NCBI GenBank assembly: GCA_964404065.1 | Contig: CAYOIP010000014.1 | Coordinates: 1-25,359 of the forward strand | Source of the DNA: UBA7396 sp964404065 | GTDB lineage: Bacteria > Patescibacteriota > Gracilibacteria > BD1-5 > UBA6164 | DNA: 25,359 nucleotides | Reading direction: 5' to 3' | Shown here: positions 7,662-16,157 of the stretch, one piece after another | Layout of the letters: every line of letters starts with the position of its first letter | Numbering within the stretch: the stretch's first letter is position 1 | The notes under the pieces: model-generated | What the model saw: the letters and a program-made list of their open reading frames with translations, nothing else | Told to the model about the DNA's origin: nothing | The model's database searches: none | Program-made: the position numbers and the translations under genes

Positions 7662-9983
7662 ATGTCTCACGAAGAACACTCACATGAAGAACACGATTTT
7701 GATGAACATGAAAGTCATCATGATGATTATTCTGACCATGAAAATCATCACGAAGAAGAGTATGAATATGATGAAATAGAAGAAGAAATTGAGGAGGAAT
7801 TTGAAGAAAAAGAATTTAGGAAAATCAATGATATAACAAATCCAGAAGAAAAATCAGATGTTGATATTTCATCTTTTTTTGATTTACCAATTTTATGAGT
7901 TTTACGCAATCTTTTCAAAAAAAATACTCTTGATGTAAAATGAGATTTAAAAGAAGAAATAAATTTGTCATTTAAACCAATTATAAAACTTTTAAAGCTT
8001 AAAAAGTCTTTTGATAATATAAAAAAATCTAAAAAAAATAATCAAATTCATTTAAATGATTATATTCCTGAAGTTGATGAAAATAGTATAAATCTACTTG
8101 ATATAGAAAATTTTTATTCTGAAACTGGTCCATTTTCTGATATAAAAAAACCAAAAGTTACTATAAATACTTTAGTTAATAAACAGATAAAAAAATCAAC
8201 TCAAAAAATCAAAAAAATCAATTTTATAAAATTTTGAACAATCTTATTTTTTGTGTTTATATTTTTGTTTTCATATCTTTATTACACAAAATACAAAGTT
8301 TTAGAAACTTTTTCTTCTCTGCAAAATTTGGAAATAAATTCTGATATAAAAAAGATAAAAAAAGATTTAATTAAAACAAAAAGAGATTTGATTATTTCTG
8401 ATATACTTTTGAAACCCATAGTTTTTATAAATTATTTTATACAAAATCAAGATGTAAAAAATCTTAATAATATAATTTCTTGAACAAAAAATTTAGTTAA
8501 TTTCTGAATTAATTCTTTAGTAATTTATGATGGAATTTATAAATTAATTGAAGAAAAATGATTTGAAGAAGTTATGTATTCTCAACTTATAAACAACATA
8601 AATCCAATTATTTCTGAAATGAATTTAGAGATAAATTCTTCAGTTTTGGATTTTGAAAAAATCCAAAATCTTTGAGATGATAAACTAAACGATTTATTTT
8701 TTAAAAAAGTAGAAATGGTTAAATCTCTGCAAAGTTATTTCAAAATATTTTATGTTAATAAAGATATTTTACTTTCTATGCTTTGAGATGAAAAAAAGAA
8801 AACTTATTTGATAGTTTTTCAAAACAATGATGAAATCAGACCAACTTGATGATTTATGTGAAGTGTTTGAATTTTACAAATATTTAAATGAAAAATCATA
8901 AATTTTGAACAAAAAGATATTTATGCGCTAGAATGGAATATAAAACCTTTTTTAGAAAAAGCGCCCGAATGAATAAATAAAATTTCAGATACTTTTTGAC
9001 TTAGAGATGCAAATTATTTTATCGACATAAAAGAAAGTAGCGAAAAAATCAAATCATTTTTAGATAAAACTGATTATAAAATTGATTGAATTGTTTATAT
9101 AAACCAAAATTTGATAATAAATGCTTTAAAAGATTTTTGATGAATTTATTTTTCAGACGTAAAAAGAGAAATAACGAGTGAAAATTTTTCATATATTATC
9201 TCTACTTTAGTTGAAGCAAAAATTACAAGGACTCATACTCTCGCAACTCCAAAACAAATACTTTTTGATTTTTCAAAAGAGTTTTTTACTAAACTAAAAA
9301 ATGATAAAAATTATTTGTGATATTTAAAACTTTTTACTCAAAGTATAGAAAAAAAAGACATAATATTTTATAGTTTTCTAGAAAAAGAAAATGCATTTTT
9401 AAAAGAAATTTGATTGACAACAACTGATAATTTTACAAATTATCTAGATTTTAATTATCCTGTTTTTACTTCAATTTCTGGAAATAAATCAGATAGATAT
9501 ATAAAAATAGCTTTTGAAAAAAATATTAAGTTAAATCCGGATTGTTCTATAAATACTAGACTAAATATTACTTTGAAACATGAGTTTAATTTAACTCAAG
9601 AAATAAATATAAAAAATCTGCTTTATGATATGAATTTACTTGATAAAGTAGATATAGAAAACACTCTGCAAATTCAATGAAAATGATTAAATAAACAATT
9701 TGTAAGAATTTTACTTCCTAAAAATGCTTTAGTTGTGGAAAATGAAAATATAAAAGTTAAAAGTTTCCCAAATTATAAACAAGTTTCTTTTTATATTACT
9801 ACTGAACCACTTTTAGAAAGCAGCTTTTCAGTAGGTTATAAATTAGAAAATAAAGAATGTTTAAATTATAATTATGAATTTGTAAAACAACCATGAATAA
9901 AAGATTATAACTTAATTTTAAATAAAGATTGAAATTTAGTTAATAGTGTTTATACTGACAAAAATTATATATTTAACAACTAG
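7662..9983 (+). CDS. DUF4012-family membrane protein with a His/acid-rich N-terminus
   Basis: A 773-aa protein. Residues 1-35 are almost only His, Glu, Asp, Ser and Tyr (about 11 His), followed by an acidic run of Glu to about residue 65. A Lys-rich linker leads to one transmembrane helix (about 193-211), so the His-rich head is predicted cytoplasmic and the large C-terminal part extracytoplasmic. The DUF4012 signature is clear: YLIVFQNNDEIRPTGGFMGS, then ILQIFKGKI and a YALEW motif. DUF4012 proteins are large surface-associated proteins of unknown function, common in candidate phyla and some Gram-positives. The head may bind divalent metals, which is inference. It is the first gene of an operon, with its stop 2 nt before the murE-like start. 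Low codon diversity and many TGA glycines match its neighbours. Confidence 0.85.
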
Positions 9984-9985
9984 TT

Positions 9986-11293
9986 ATGGGAATAAAAAAA
10001 ATGATTTCTCTAGATAATCCACTTAGACTTTTTTATCATTTAGTTAGAGCAATAATTGCAAACATATATTATTGAAATCCTTCAAAAGATATGTTAATTA
10101 TTTGAATTACTTGAACAAACTGAAAAACCACAACTACAAATTTAGTTGCAAAATGATTAAAACTTGCTTGAAAAAAAGTTTTTATGTTTTCAACAATTAA
10201 TTATATGATTTGAGATGAAGAATATAGAAATGATTTTAAAATGACTTCACCTGATGTATTTTTACTTCAAAAATTACTTAAAGAAGCAAAAAAAGCAGGA
10301 TGTGAATATGCGGTTATAGAAACTTCAAGTCACGCTATATCTATGCATAGAGTTTATGGAATAAATTATGATGTTGCTCTTTTGACAAATATTACGCAAG
10401 ATCATCTAGATTTACATCATACGATGGATAATTATGTAAGAACAAAATTAAAACTTTTTAAGTGACTTATTTCATCAGATAGAAAACCTTGAATTAAAAA
10501 AACAGCAGTTATAAATATTGATTCAAATTATAAAGATTTATTTTTAGCTGAAACTTATGATGTTTTAACTACTTACTGATTTGATTTTAGCTCAAATCTG
10601 AAGCCTGAAAATATTAGAAATGAACTAGAATGAGTTTTTTTTGATGTAAAAATTCCATGATGAATCATAAAAGTAAAAACTCAACTTCGTTGAAGACATA
10701 ATATTTATAATATTTTATGAGCAATTTGAGTGTTCTTGAGTTTATGAATGAAAATTGAAGATATAGAAAAATCAATTGAAAACGTCCCAGTTGTTGCTGG
10801 GAGACTTGAAGAAGTAAAAAATTATGAATGATTTAAGGTTTTTATTGATTATGCTCATACTCCTGACGCACTAGAAAATGTATTAAATACTCTAAAAGAT
10901 ATAAAATGAATAAATAGAATTATAACTGTTTTTTGAGCAACTTGAGATAGAGATAAAACCAAAAGACCAATTATGTGAGAGGTAGTATCTAGACTTTCTG
11001 ATTATGTTATTTTGACTCAGGATGACGATTATACAGAAAATACTATGCAAATTATAAAAGATGTTTTACCTGGAATTGAAAGGCGTGAATGAGAAAATTT
11101 TTGGATTATTCCAGATAGAGAATCAGCTATAAGAACTGCGCTTTTACAGGCAGAGAAAAATGATGCTATTTTGATAGCTTGAAAATGAGATGAACATATT
11201 ATGATGACAAATGACTGAGTAGTTGATTATAATGATAAAGAAGTAGTTTTAAAAATACTTAAAGAAATTGATGATAATAAAATAATTAACTAA
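9986..11293 (+). CDS. murE: MurE-like Mur ligase lacking the N-terminal domain
   Basis: A 435-aa protein resembling UDP-MurNAc-tripeptide synthetase, which adds the third amino acid of the peptidoglycan stem. Visible are P-loop GITGTNGKTTT (40-50, three glycines as TGA), TSPDV (87-91), ETSSHAISMHRVYGI (about 112-126), LLTNITQDHLDLHHTM (132-147), the probable carbamylated Lys in VRTKLKLF (K154), AGRLEEV (271-277), FIDYAHTPDALENVL (286-300) and FGATGDRDKTKRP (316-328). The first ~90-aa domain of E. coli MurE, which binds the UDP part, is replaced by about 35 residues. At the third-residue selectivity loop, where DNPR is usual for diaminopimelate enzymes, it reads TQDDDYTEN (374-382), so the amino acid added cannot be predicted. 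It sits between DUF4012 and dnaX genes with gaps of 2 and 9 nt. Confidence 0.85.
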
Positions 11294-11302
11294 TTTTTAT
11301 AT

Positions 11303-12739
11303 ATGACACTTTACCTAAAATATCGTCCAAAAGATTTTGAATCTCTTATATGACAAGATTTTATAAAAAATACTTTAAGACAAGCAATTAAAAATGATAA
11401 ACTTGTTTGAGCTTATTTATTTTGCTGACCTAGAGGAACAGGGAAGACTTCAACAGCAAGAATATTTGCAAAAGCTATAAACTGTCAAAATCCTACAGAC
11501 TGAAATCCTTGTAATAATTGTGAAGTTTGCAGAGAGTTTAATTCAGAAAGTTTAGTTGATATTATTGAAATAGATGCTGCAAGTTATACTTGAGTTGATA
11601 ACATCAGAGACATAATAGAAAGAGCGACTTTTTCACCCACAAAATGCAAATATAAAGTCTATATAATAGATGAAGTTCATATGCTTTCTAAATGAGCTTT
11701 TAATGCTTTACTTAAGATATTAGAAGAACCACCATCACATCTAAAATTTATACTAGCAACAACTGAAATTCACAAAATACCTGAAACTATACTTTCTCGT
11801 TGCCAAAGATATGATTTTAAATCTTTTTCAAAAGAAGATACAAAAAATCAGATTTTATATATTGCATGAAAAGAAAATATAAAAATTGATGATGAAAGTA
11901 TTGATTTTATAGTGAAACAAGCTGCGGGGTGAATGAGAAATGCAATTTCTTTATTTGAACAATTAATTGAAACGTGAGAAGTTAATTTTGAAAATGTTAT
12001 AAAAAATTACTCTATTCCAAAAATAGAAGTTATTTCAAATTTTTACTTTAAAATTTTTTCATGAGACAATTCTATAATTAATGATTTTGAAGAAATAATT
12101 TCAAATTATAATTTAAATCTATTTTTTAAAGAATTACTTTTTTTTATTCGTGATGAAATTTTAAAAAATATAAATGATGAGAAAATAGTTAGAAGAAATA
12201 TTTTTATTCTTGAAACTTTAGAGGAATCATACACAAAAGCAAAAAATAGTTTTGACTCAAAAACTACATTTTTGGTTGGAGTTATTAAGTGTGTGAAGGA
12301 TATTACCCCTATCCCAGCCTTTCCCCTTACAGGAGAAAGGAGTAAAATTGAAAAAATAGAAAAAAAAGAGGAAAAAATACCTGTAGGGAACGATTATAAT
12401 CGTTCCGAAAAAAAAGTTGAAGAAATATCAAAAGATGATTTATTTGATGTGTTTGGTCCCTCACCCCTAACCCCTCTCCCCGAGGGCGAGGGGAATATGG
12501 AAATTCCTTGAAATTTTGAAACAGAAAAACTTATCTCAGAATTAAAAAAACTAGGTTCAAAATGAGCTTTGACTATGTCTTTAAGATGATCTAGTTTACA
12601 ATTTGACTGAAAAAAATTATCAATTTATACAAAAACTAAAATTTCTCTAAAACAAATTTCAACTTCAGATAATATTTCACTTATGAATGAGGCTTTGCAA
12701 AATTTGTGATTTTTAGATATTAGTATTGAAGTGAAATAA
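11303..12739 (+). CDS. dnaX: DNA polymerase III tau/gamma subunit (clamp loader)
   Basis: A 478-aa clamp-loader ATPase. It starts in the family manner (YLKYRPKDFESLIGQ) and has P-loop GPRGTGKTS (42-50), four zinc-ligand cysteines (C61, C70, C73, C76), Walker B YIIDEVHMLS (120-129), the LLKILEEPP motif and sensor I ATTEIHKIPETILSRCQRYDF (SRC motif at 165-167). Domain III follows, up to about residue 330. The C-terminal region is interrupted by three in-frame repeat-derived peptides (about 334-346, 361-368 and 385-398, the last reading PSPLTPLPEGEGN) before a last conserved-looking domain (about 400-478). It loads the sliding clamp in replication. It is the third gene of the operon; priA starts 1 nt after its stop. 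Confidence 0.93.
12306..12340 (+). repeat. Palindromic repeat copy 1 in dnaX
   Basis: CCCCTATCCC is followed by arms CCTTTC (12318-12323) and GAAAGG (12335-12340). This is a degenerate G+C-rich member of the family found in recG and the ABC-F gene. It is translated in frame as PIPAFPLTGER. Confidence 0.55.
12383..12406 (+). repeat. Palindromic repeat of a second type in dnaX
   Basis: GTAGGGAACG leads into the perfect 20-nt palindrome GGAACGATTATAATCGTTCC (12387-12406), translated as VGNDYNRS. The same sequence theme recurs in the RNA methyltransferase gene (15904-15970). Confidence 0.7.
12458..12493 (+). repeat. Palindromic repeat copy 3 in dnaX
   Basis: CCCTCACCCCTAACCCCTCT is followed by CCCCGAGGGCGAGGGG, which folds back on the preceding CCCCTCTCC arm. 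It is read in frame as PSPLTPLPEGEG. The leading CCCTCACCCC is shared with the repeats in recG and the ABC-F gene. Confidence 0.75.
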
Positions 12740-12740
12740 T

Positions 12741-13688
12741 ATGTTTGCAATAATCTCTCCATTCTCTCAATCTTTTGATGATATATGATTTACTTATAAA
12801 ATTCCAGAAAATTTAAGTAATGATTTAAAAGTTTGAAATGTTGTTAAAATCCCTTTTTGAAAAAAAGAGATTTTTTGAGTTGTTTTAGATATTTCAGAAA
12901 ATACTGAATTTGACGAAAAAAAGATAAAAGAAATTATAGGTATTTATAGCTGAAACGTTTTTTTAAATGAAAATCAAATTAAACTTCTAAGATGGATTTC
13001 TACTTACTATTTTTGTCTTATTCATACTTCAACTAATTTATTCTTTCCTAAAAATTTAGTTTGAAAAATTATAAAAGATAAATTTAAATTTAGTGAAAAA
13101 TTAAAAAAATTAGAATATAAATTTGATTATAAAAAAACACTAAATTCAAATCAAAAGGAAATTTTTGATAAAATCATAAATTCTAGCGAAAATAAATTCA
13201 TGCTTTATTGAATAACTTGAAGCTGAAAAACAGAAATCTATATAAATCTAATTAAACACAATTTAGATTTAGAAAAACAGAGTCTCTTACTAGTTCCTGA
13301 AATAATTCTTACAAATCAACTTTCTGATAGAATAAAAGAAGTTTTTTGAGAAGAAGTTTTGATTTTAAATTCTACAGTTAGTGATGCTAAAAAAACTAAA
13401 TTTTGGGAAGACATTTATAGTTGAAATGCAAAAATAATTATCTGAACTCGTTCATCACTTTTTTATCCATATAATAATTTGGGATTAATTATAATTGATG
13501 AAGAACATGATAATAGTTATATTTCAGATAATACTCCAAGATATGACGCAGTAGAAGTTGCTTTAGAAATATCTAAATTAAACCAAATAAAACTTGTTTT
13601 ATGATCTTGAACACCAAAAATAAATCATCTTTATAATGCTTTAAAATGAGAGTATGAAGTTTTGAATTTGTTTAGTGAATATAAATAA
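12741..13688 (+). CDS. priA: PriA-like replication-restart protein, C-terminally truncated
   Basis: A 315-aa protein; full PriA is about 700-800 aa. Present are an N-terminal 3'-end-binding-like region (VGNVVKIPFGKKEIFGVV), an intermediate domain and the first helicase lobe, with P-loop GITGSGKTEIY (157-167), LLLVPEIILTNQL (182-194), IIIGTRSSLFYPYNNLGLIIIDEEH (DEEH at 253-256), RYDAVEVAL and GSGTP (288-292). The protein ends at this point: motifs IV-VI, the zinc-binding cysteines and the C-terminal domain are missing. The DNA after the TAA is a T-box leader, so no displaced second half is present here. It may act as a DNA-binding primosome scaffold without helicase activity, or be a remnant. 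The intact frame and operon position argue that it is expressed. Confidence 0.8.
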
Positions 13689-13879
13689 ACTTGATTTTTT
13701 AAAATCATAATTATAATGACTTTGTAAAACTTATTTCTCAGCCTGGAAAACTGATAAGAAGAATTAAGTTTAAAAGAGCTAGAGTTTTTAACTCTAGAAC
13801 TTGGGTGGAACCGTCCTATAATCAAAAACTAAGGACCCCAAGGCAATAATTTATAGAAATTGTGCCTAGGGGTCTTTTT
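13686..13879 (+). promoter_or_regulatory. T-box riboswitch controlling glycyl-tRNA synthetase
   Basis: The leader between priA and glyS has the T-box layout. The Stem I base pairs TAAACTT (13686-13692) with AAGTTTA (13766-13772). Stem III is CTAGAGTT/AACTCTAG (13779-13786/13790-13797). The antiterminator has helix A1 CTTGGG/CCCAAG (13800-13805/13837-13842), the 7-nt bulge TGGAACC (13806-13812) and helix A2 GTCC/GGAC (13813-13816/13833-13836). A competing terminator follows. The bulge TGGA would pair with a tRNA ending UCCA, the usual acceptor end of bacterial tRNA-Gly, which fits the downstream glyS. Uncharged tRNA-Gly should stabilise the antiterminator and turn glyS on. The specifier codon is unresolved; candidates on the 3' side of Stem I are GGA (13745-13747) and TGA (13752-13754). 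Stem I is short and A/U-rich. Confidence 0.88.
13834..13879 (+). terminator. T-box regulated terminator
   Basis: GACCCC (13834-13839) pairs with GGGGTC (13869-13874) and AGGCA (13841-13845) with TGCCT (13863-13867). An inner AATTT/AAATT stem and TTTTT (13875-13879) complete it. Bases 13834-13842 are shared with the antiterminator, so the two structures are mutually exclusive. Confidence 0.85.
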
Positions 13880-13914
13880 CTATCTAAAAAATTTTATTTT
13901 TTAATTTATTGTCT

Positions 13915-15315
13915 ATGATTAAAAAAGTAGAAGCAAAAGACATAGTTGAACTATGTAAAGCAAGATGATTTATATATGCAGGTTCAGAAATTTACGGATG
14001 ACTTGCTAATTCTTGGGATTATGGTCCTTACGGTTCATTATTAAAAGAAAATATCAAAAATGCTTGGATAAAAGAATTTGTTCAAAAAAGAGATGATATG
14101 ATGTTACTTGATGCCTGAATACTTATGAATCCTCAAGTTTGGGTGGCTTCTTGACATGTTTGAAGCTTTTCAGACCCACTTGTTGAATGTAAAGATTGTC
14201 ACACTAGACACAGAGCTGACAAACTTATTGAAGCAAAAATTGAGGATGATCCAAAATGTGAAGTGCCAAATAATTGGGCTTGAGATAAAACACCAAGTGA
14301 CGATTTAAATGCTTATACTAGAGCTTGAAATTTAGAATGTCCAAATTGTAAATCTAAAAACTTTGCAGATGTTGTTAGATTTAACTTAATGCTTAAAACT
14401 CAATTATGAGTTAATGAAGATAATTCAAGTTTATCTTATTTAAGACCAGAAACTGCTCAATGAATATTTGTTGATTTTCCAAATATATTAAGAACTTCTA
14501 GAAGAAAACTTCCATTTTGAGTTGCTCAATGTTGAAAAGCATTTAGAAACGAAATAACTCCATGAAATTTCATTTTCAGAACTAGAGAATTTGAACAAAT
14601 TGAAATAGAATATTTTTGTGAACCAGGGACTGATGAAGATTTATTTCAAACTTGGTTAGAAGAAGAAACAAGATTTTTTACAGAAGTTCTAGGTTTTGAT
14701 AAAGACAAAGTTAGATTTGTTGAAATTCCTAAAGACGGACTCCCACATTATTCAAAAAGAGCATGAGATTTTGAATTTGAATTTGCTTTTGGTTGGTGAG
14801 AAATATCAACTTTGGCAAATAGAACAAATTATGACTTAACTGCTCATATGACTTTATCAAAACAAGATATGAGTTATTTTGACCCATTTACAAATAGAAA
14901 ATTTATTCCATATGTAATTGAACCATCTATCTGATTATCAAGACTTGTACTAGCAGCAGTAACTAATGCTTATAACGTAGAATGTCAATGAGAAGAAGCA
15001 AGAACTGTTTTAAGATTTAAACCCTCAATTGCTCCAATTAAAGTTTGAGTTTTACCAGTTGTAAAAAAGATTTGAGATGATGCTAAAAAAGTTTATAAAC
15101 AACTTTGCGAAGATTTTGTTTGTGAATATGATGAAGTTTGAACAATAGGGAAGAGATATGCTAGATTTGATGAAATCTGAACTCCATTTTGTGTAACTAT
15201 TGATAGTGAAAATTTTGCAAATAACAAAGTTACAGTTAGGTATAGAGACTCTATGGAACAAGAATTAGTTGATTTAGGTGAATTAAACGAATTTTTAAGA
15301 AAAAAGATGAAATAG
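13915..15315 (+). CDS. glyS: Glycyl-tRNA synthetase, single-chain alpha2 type
   Basis: A 466-aa class II synthetase of the homodimeric type rather than the GlyQ+GlyS alpha/beta type. Evidence is the start VELCKARGFIYAGSEIYGG and WDYGPYG, with zinc-ligand pairs C92/C95 (ECKDC) and C142/C145 (ECPNC). LRPETAQGIF is followed by motif 2 FRNEITPGNFIFRTREFEQIE (about 210-230), and motif 3 is YVIEPSIGLSRLVLA. The C-terminal anticodon-binding domain runs from about 362. It charges tRNA-Gly in the cytoplasm. In a table-25 organism it must also charge the UCA-anticodon tRNA that reads UGA, so demand is high. Its own mRNA contains many in-frame TGA codons. Expression is likely controlled by the T-box just upstream. 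It ends at a strong bidirectional terminator. Confidence 0.96.
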
Positions 15316-15318
15316 TAA

Positions 15319-15351
15319 AGAAAAATCGTGAATAAAATTCACGATTTTTCT
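15319..15351. terminator. Bidirectional terminator between glyS and the RNA methyltransferase gene
   Basis: The 15-nt arms 15319-15333 and 15337-15351 are perfectly complementary around ATCGTG/CACGAT with an AAA loop. A-rich and T-rich flanks make it usable from both strands. It overlaps the minus-strand stop codon. Confidence 0.85.
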
Positions 15352-16138
15352 AATTTCTTCTTATATTATCCAAAATTATTCCAGTAGCAACTCACGCATT
15401 CAAACTTTCAGCCTGTCCAAATCTTGGGATAGTATTTTTTTTTGTAACTAATTTTTCTATTTCTTTAGATATTCAATTACTTTCATTTCAAATTACTAAA
15501 AATAATCATTTTTCAAAAGTAGTTTTATGAACATTTTCTCAATCCATAAAAGCTCAATAAATAGGGAAGTTTTGGTTTTGAAGATATTTTTCTAAATCAG
15601 TATAAAATATTTGAACTCTTGTAAAACTTCACATTGTTGAAATAATTACTTTTGGATTATAAAATTCACAAGTTGTATTTGAAGCAATTATTTTAGTTAC
15701 TCCATACCAATCAGCAATTCTTATAATAGTTCCTAGATTTCAAGGATCTTTTATCTCATCAAGGATTAAAATAATTTCATTTCAGTCATTTTTTAACTCA
15801 ACATTTTCTTTTTGTTTAACAACAGCTATTCAGTCAGAATTTGTTCCAAGTGTTGAAAGTTTTGTAATTTCATCAGGTTTTAGGATTTCAATTTGTGTTT
15901 TTTGTAGGGAACGATTATTATAGTTCCTATTATTTATATTTTTCTCGGAATGAAAATATCCATTCCCTACATTTTCACCATAAAATTCTTGACTTACAAC
16001 AAGTATTTCAATTTCAAAATCAGAGTTTAATAATTCAATTAAACTCTTTTTTCATTCAACTAAGAACTTTTTTTCTTCATTTCTTTGCTTTTTATTATGA
16101 AGAGATTTTATGTATTTAATTTGGTTTTTTGATAACAT
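15350..16138 (-). CDS. SpoU/TrmH-family RNA 2'-O-methyltransferase
   Basis: A 262-aa S-adenosylmethionine-dependent methyltransferase of the knotted SPOUT class, acting on rRNA or tRNA ribose. The N-terminal substrate-binding domain begins LSKNQIKYIKSLHNKKQRNEEKKFLVEG, typical of the RlmB/TsnR-like group. Motif 1 is LDEIKDPGNLGTIIRIADWYG (about 126-146, Asn134), motif 2 FLVIGNESNGIS (213-224) and motif 3 IPRFGQAESLNAGVATGI (237-254). The exact target RNA cannot be told. Residues about 56-78 (VGNGYFHSEKNINNRNYNN and following) are encoded by a palindromic repeat inserted in frame in the N-terminal domain. It is downstream of the ABC-F gene with a 19-nt gap and is probably co-transcribed. Confidence 0.88.
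15904..15970 (-). repeat. Compound palindromic repeat inside the RNA methyltransferase gene
   Basis: A 67-nt element bounded by GTAGGGAA and TTCCCTAC inverted ends, enclosing two hairpins. One is GGAACGATTATTATAGTTCC (15908-15927), nearly the same palindrome as in dnaX; the other is GGAATG/CATTCC. It is read in frame in the minus-strand gene as VGNGYFHSEKN...YNNRSL. Confidence 0.75.
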
Positions 16139-16157
16139 ATTTTTAAATTTTAAAATT

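Noticed and set aside
13631..13825. A minus-strand 64-aa gene over the T-box
   Set aside because: It overlaps the end of priA and the structured leader; composition and position fit chance.
15895..16119. Plus-strand frames over the RNA methyltransferase and ABC-F genes (15895-16119, 16496-16717, 17076-17421)
   Set aside because: Phe/Leu/Ser-rich shadows of the minus-strand genes without motifs.
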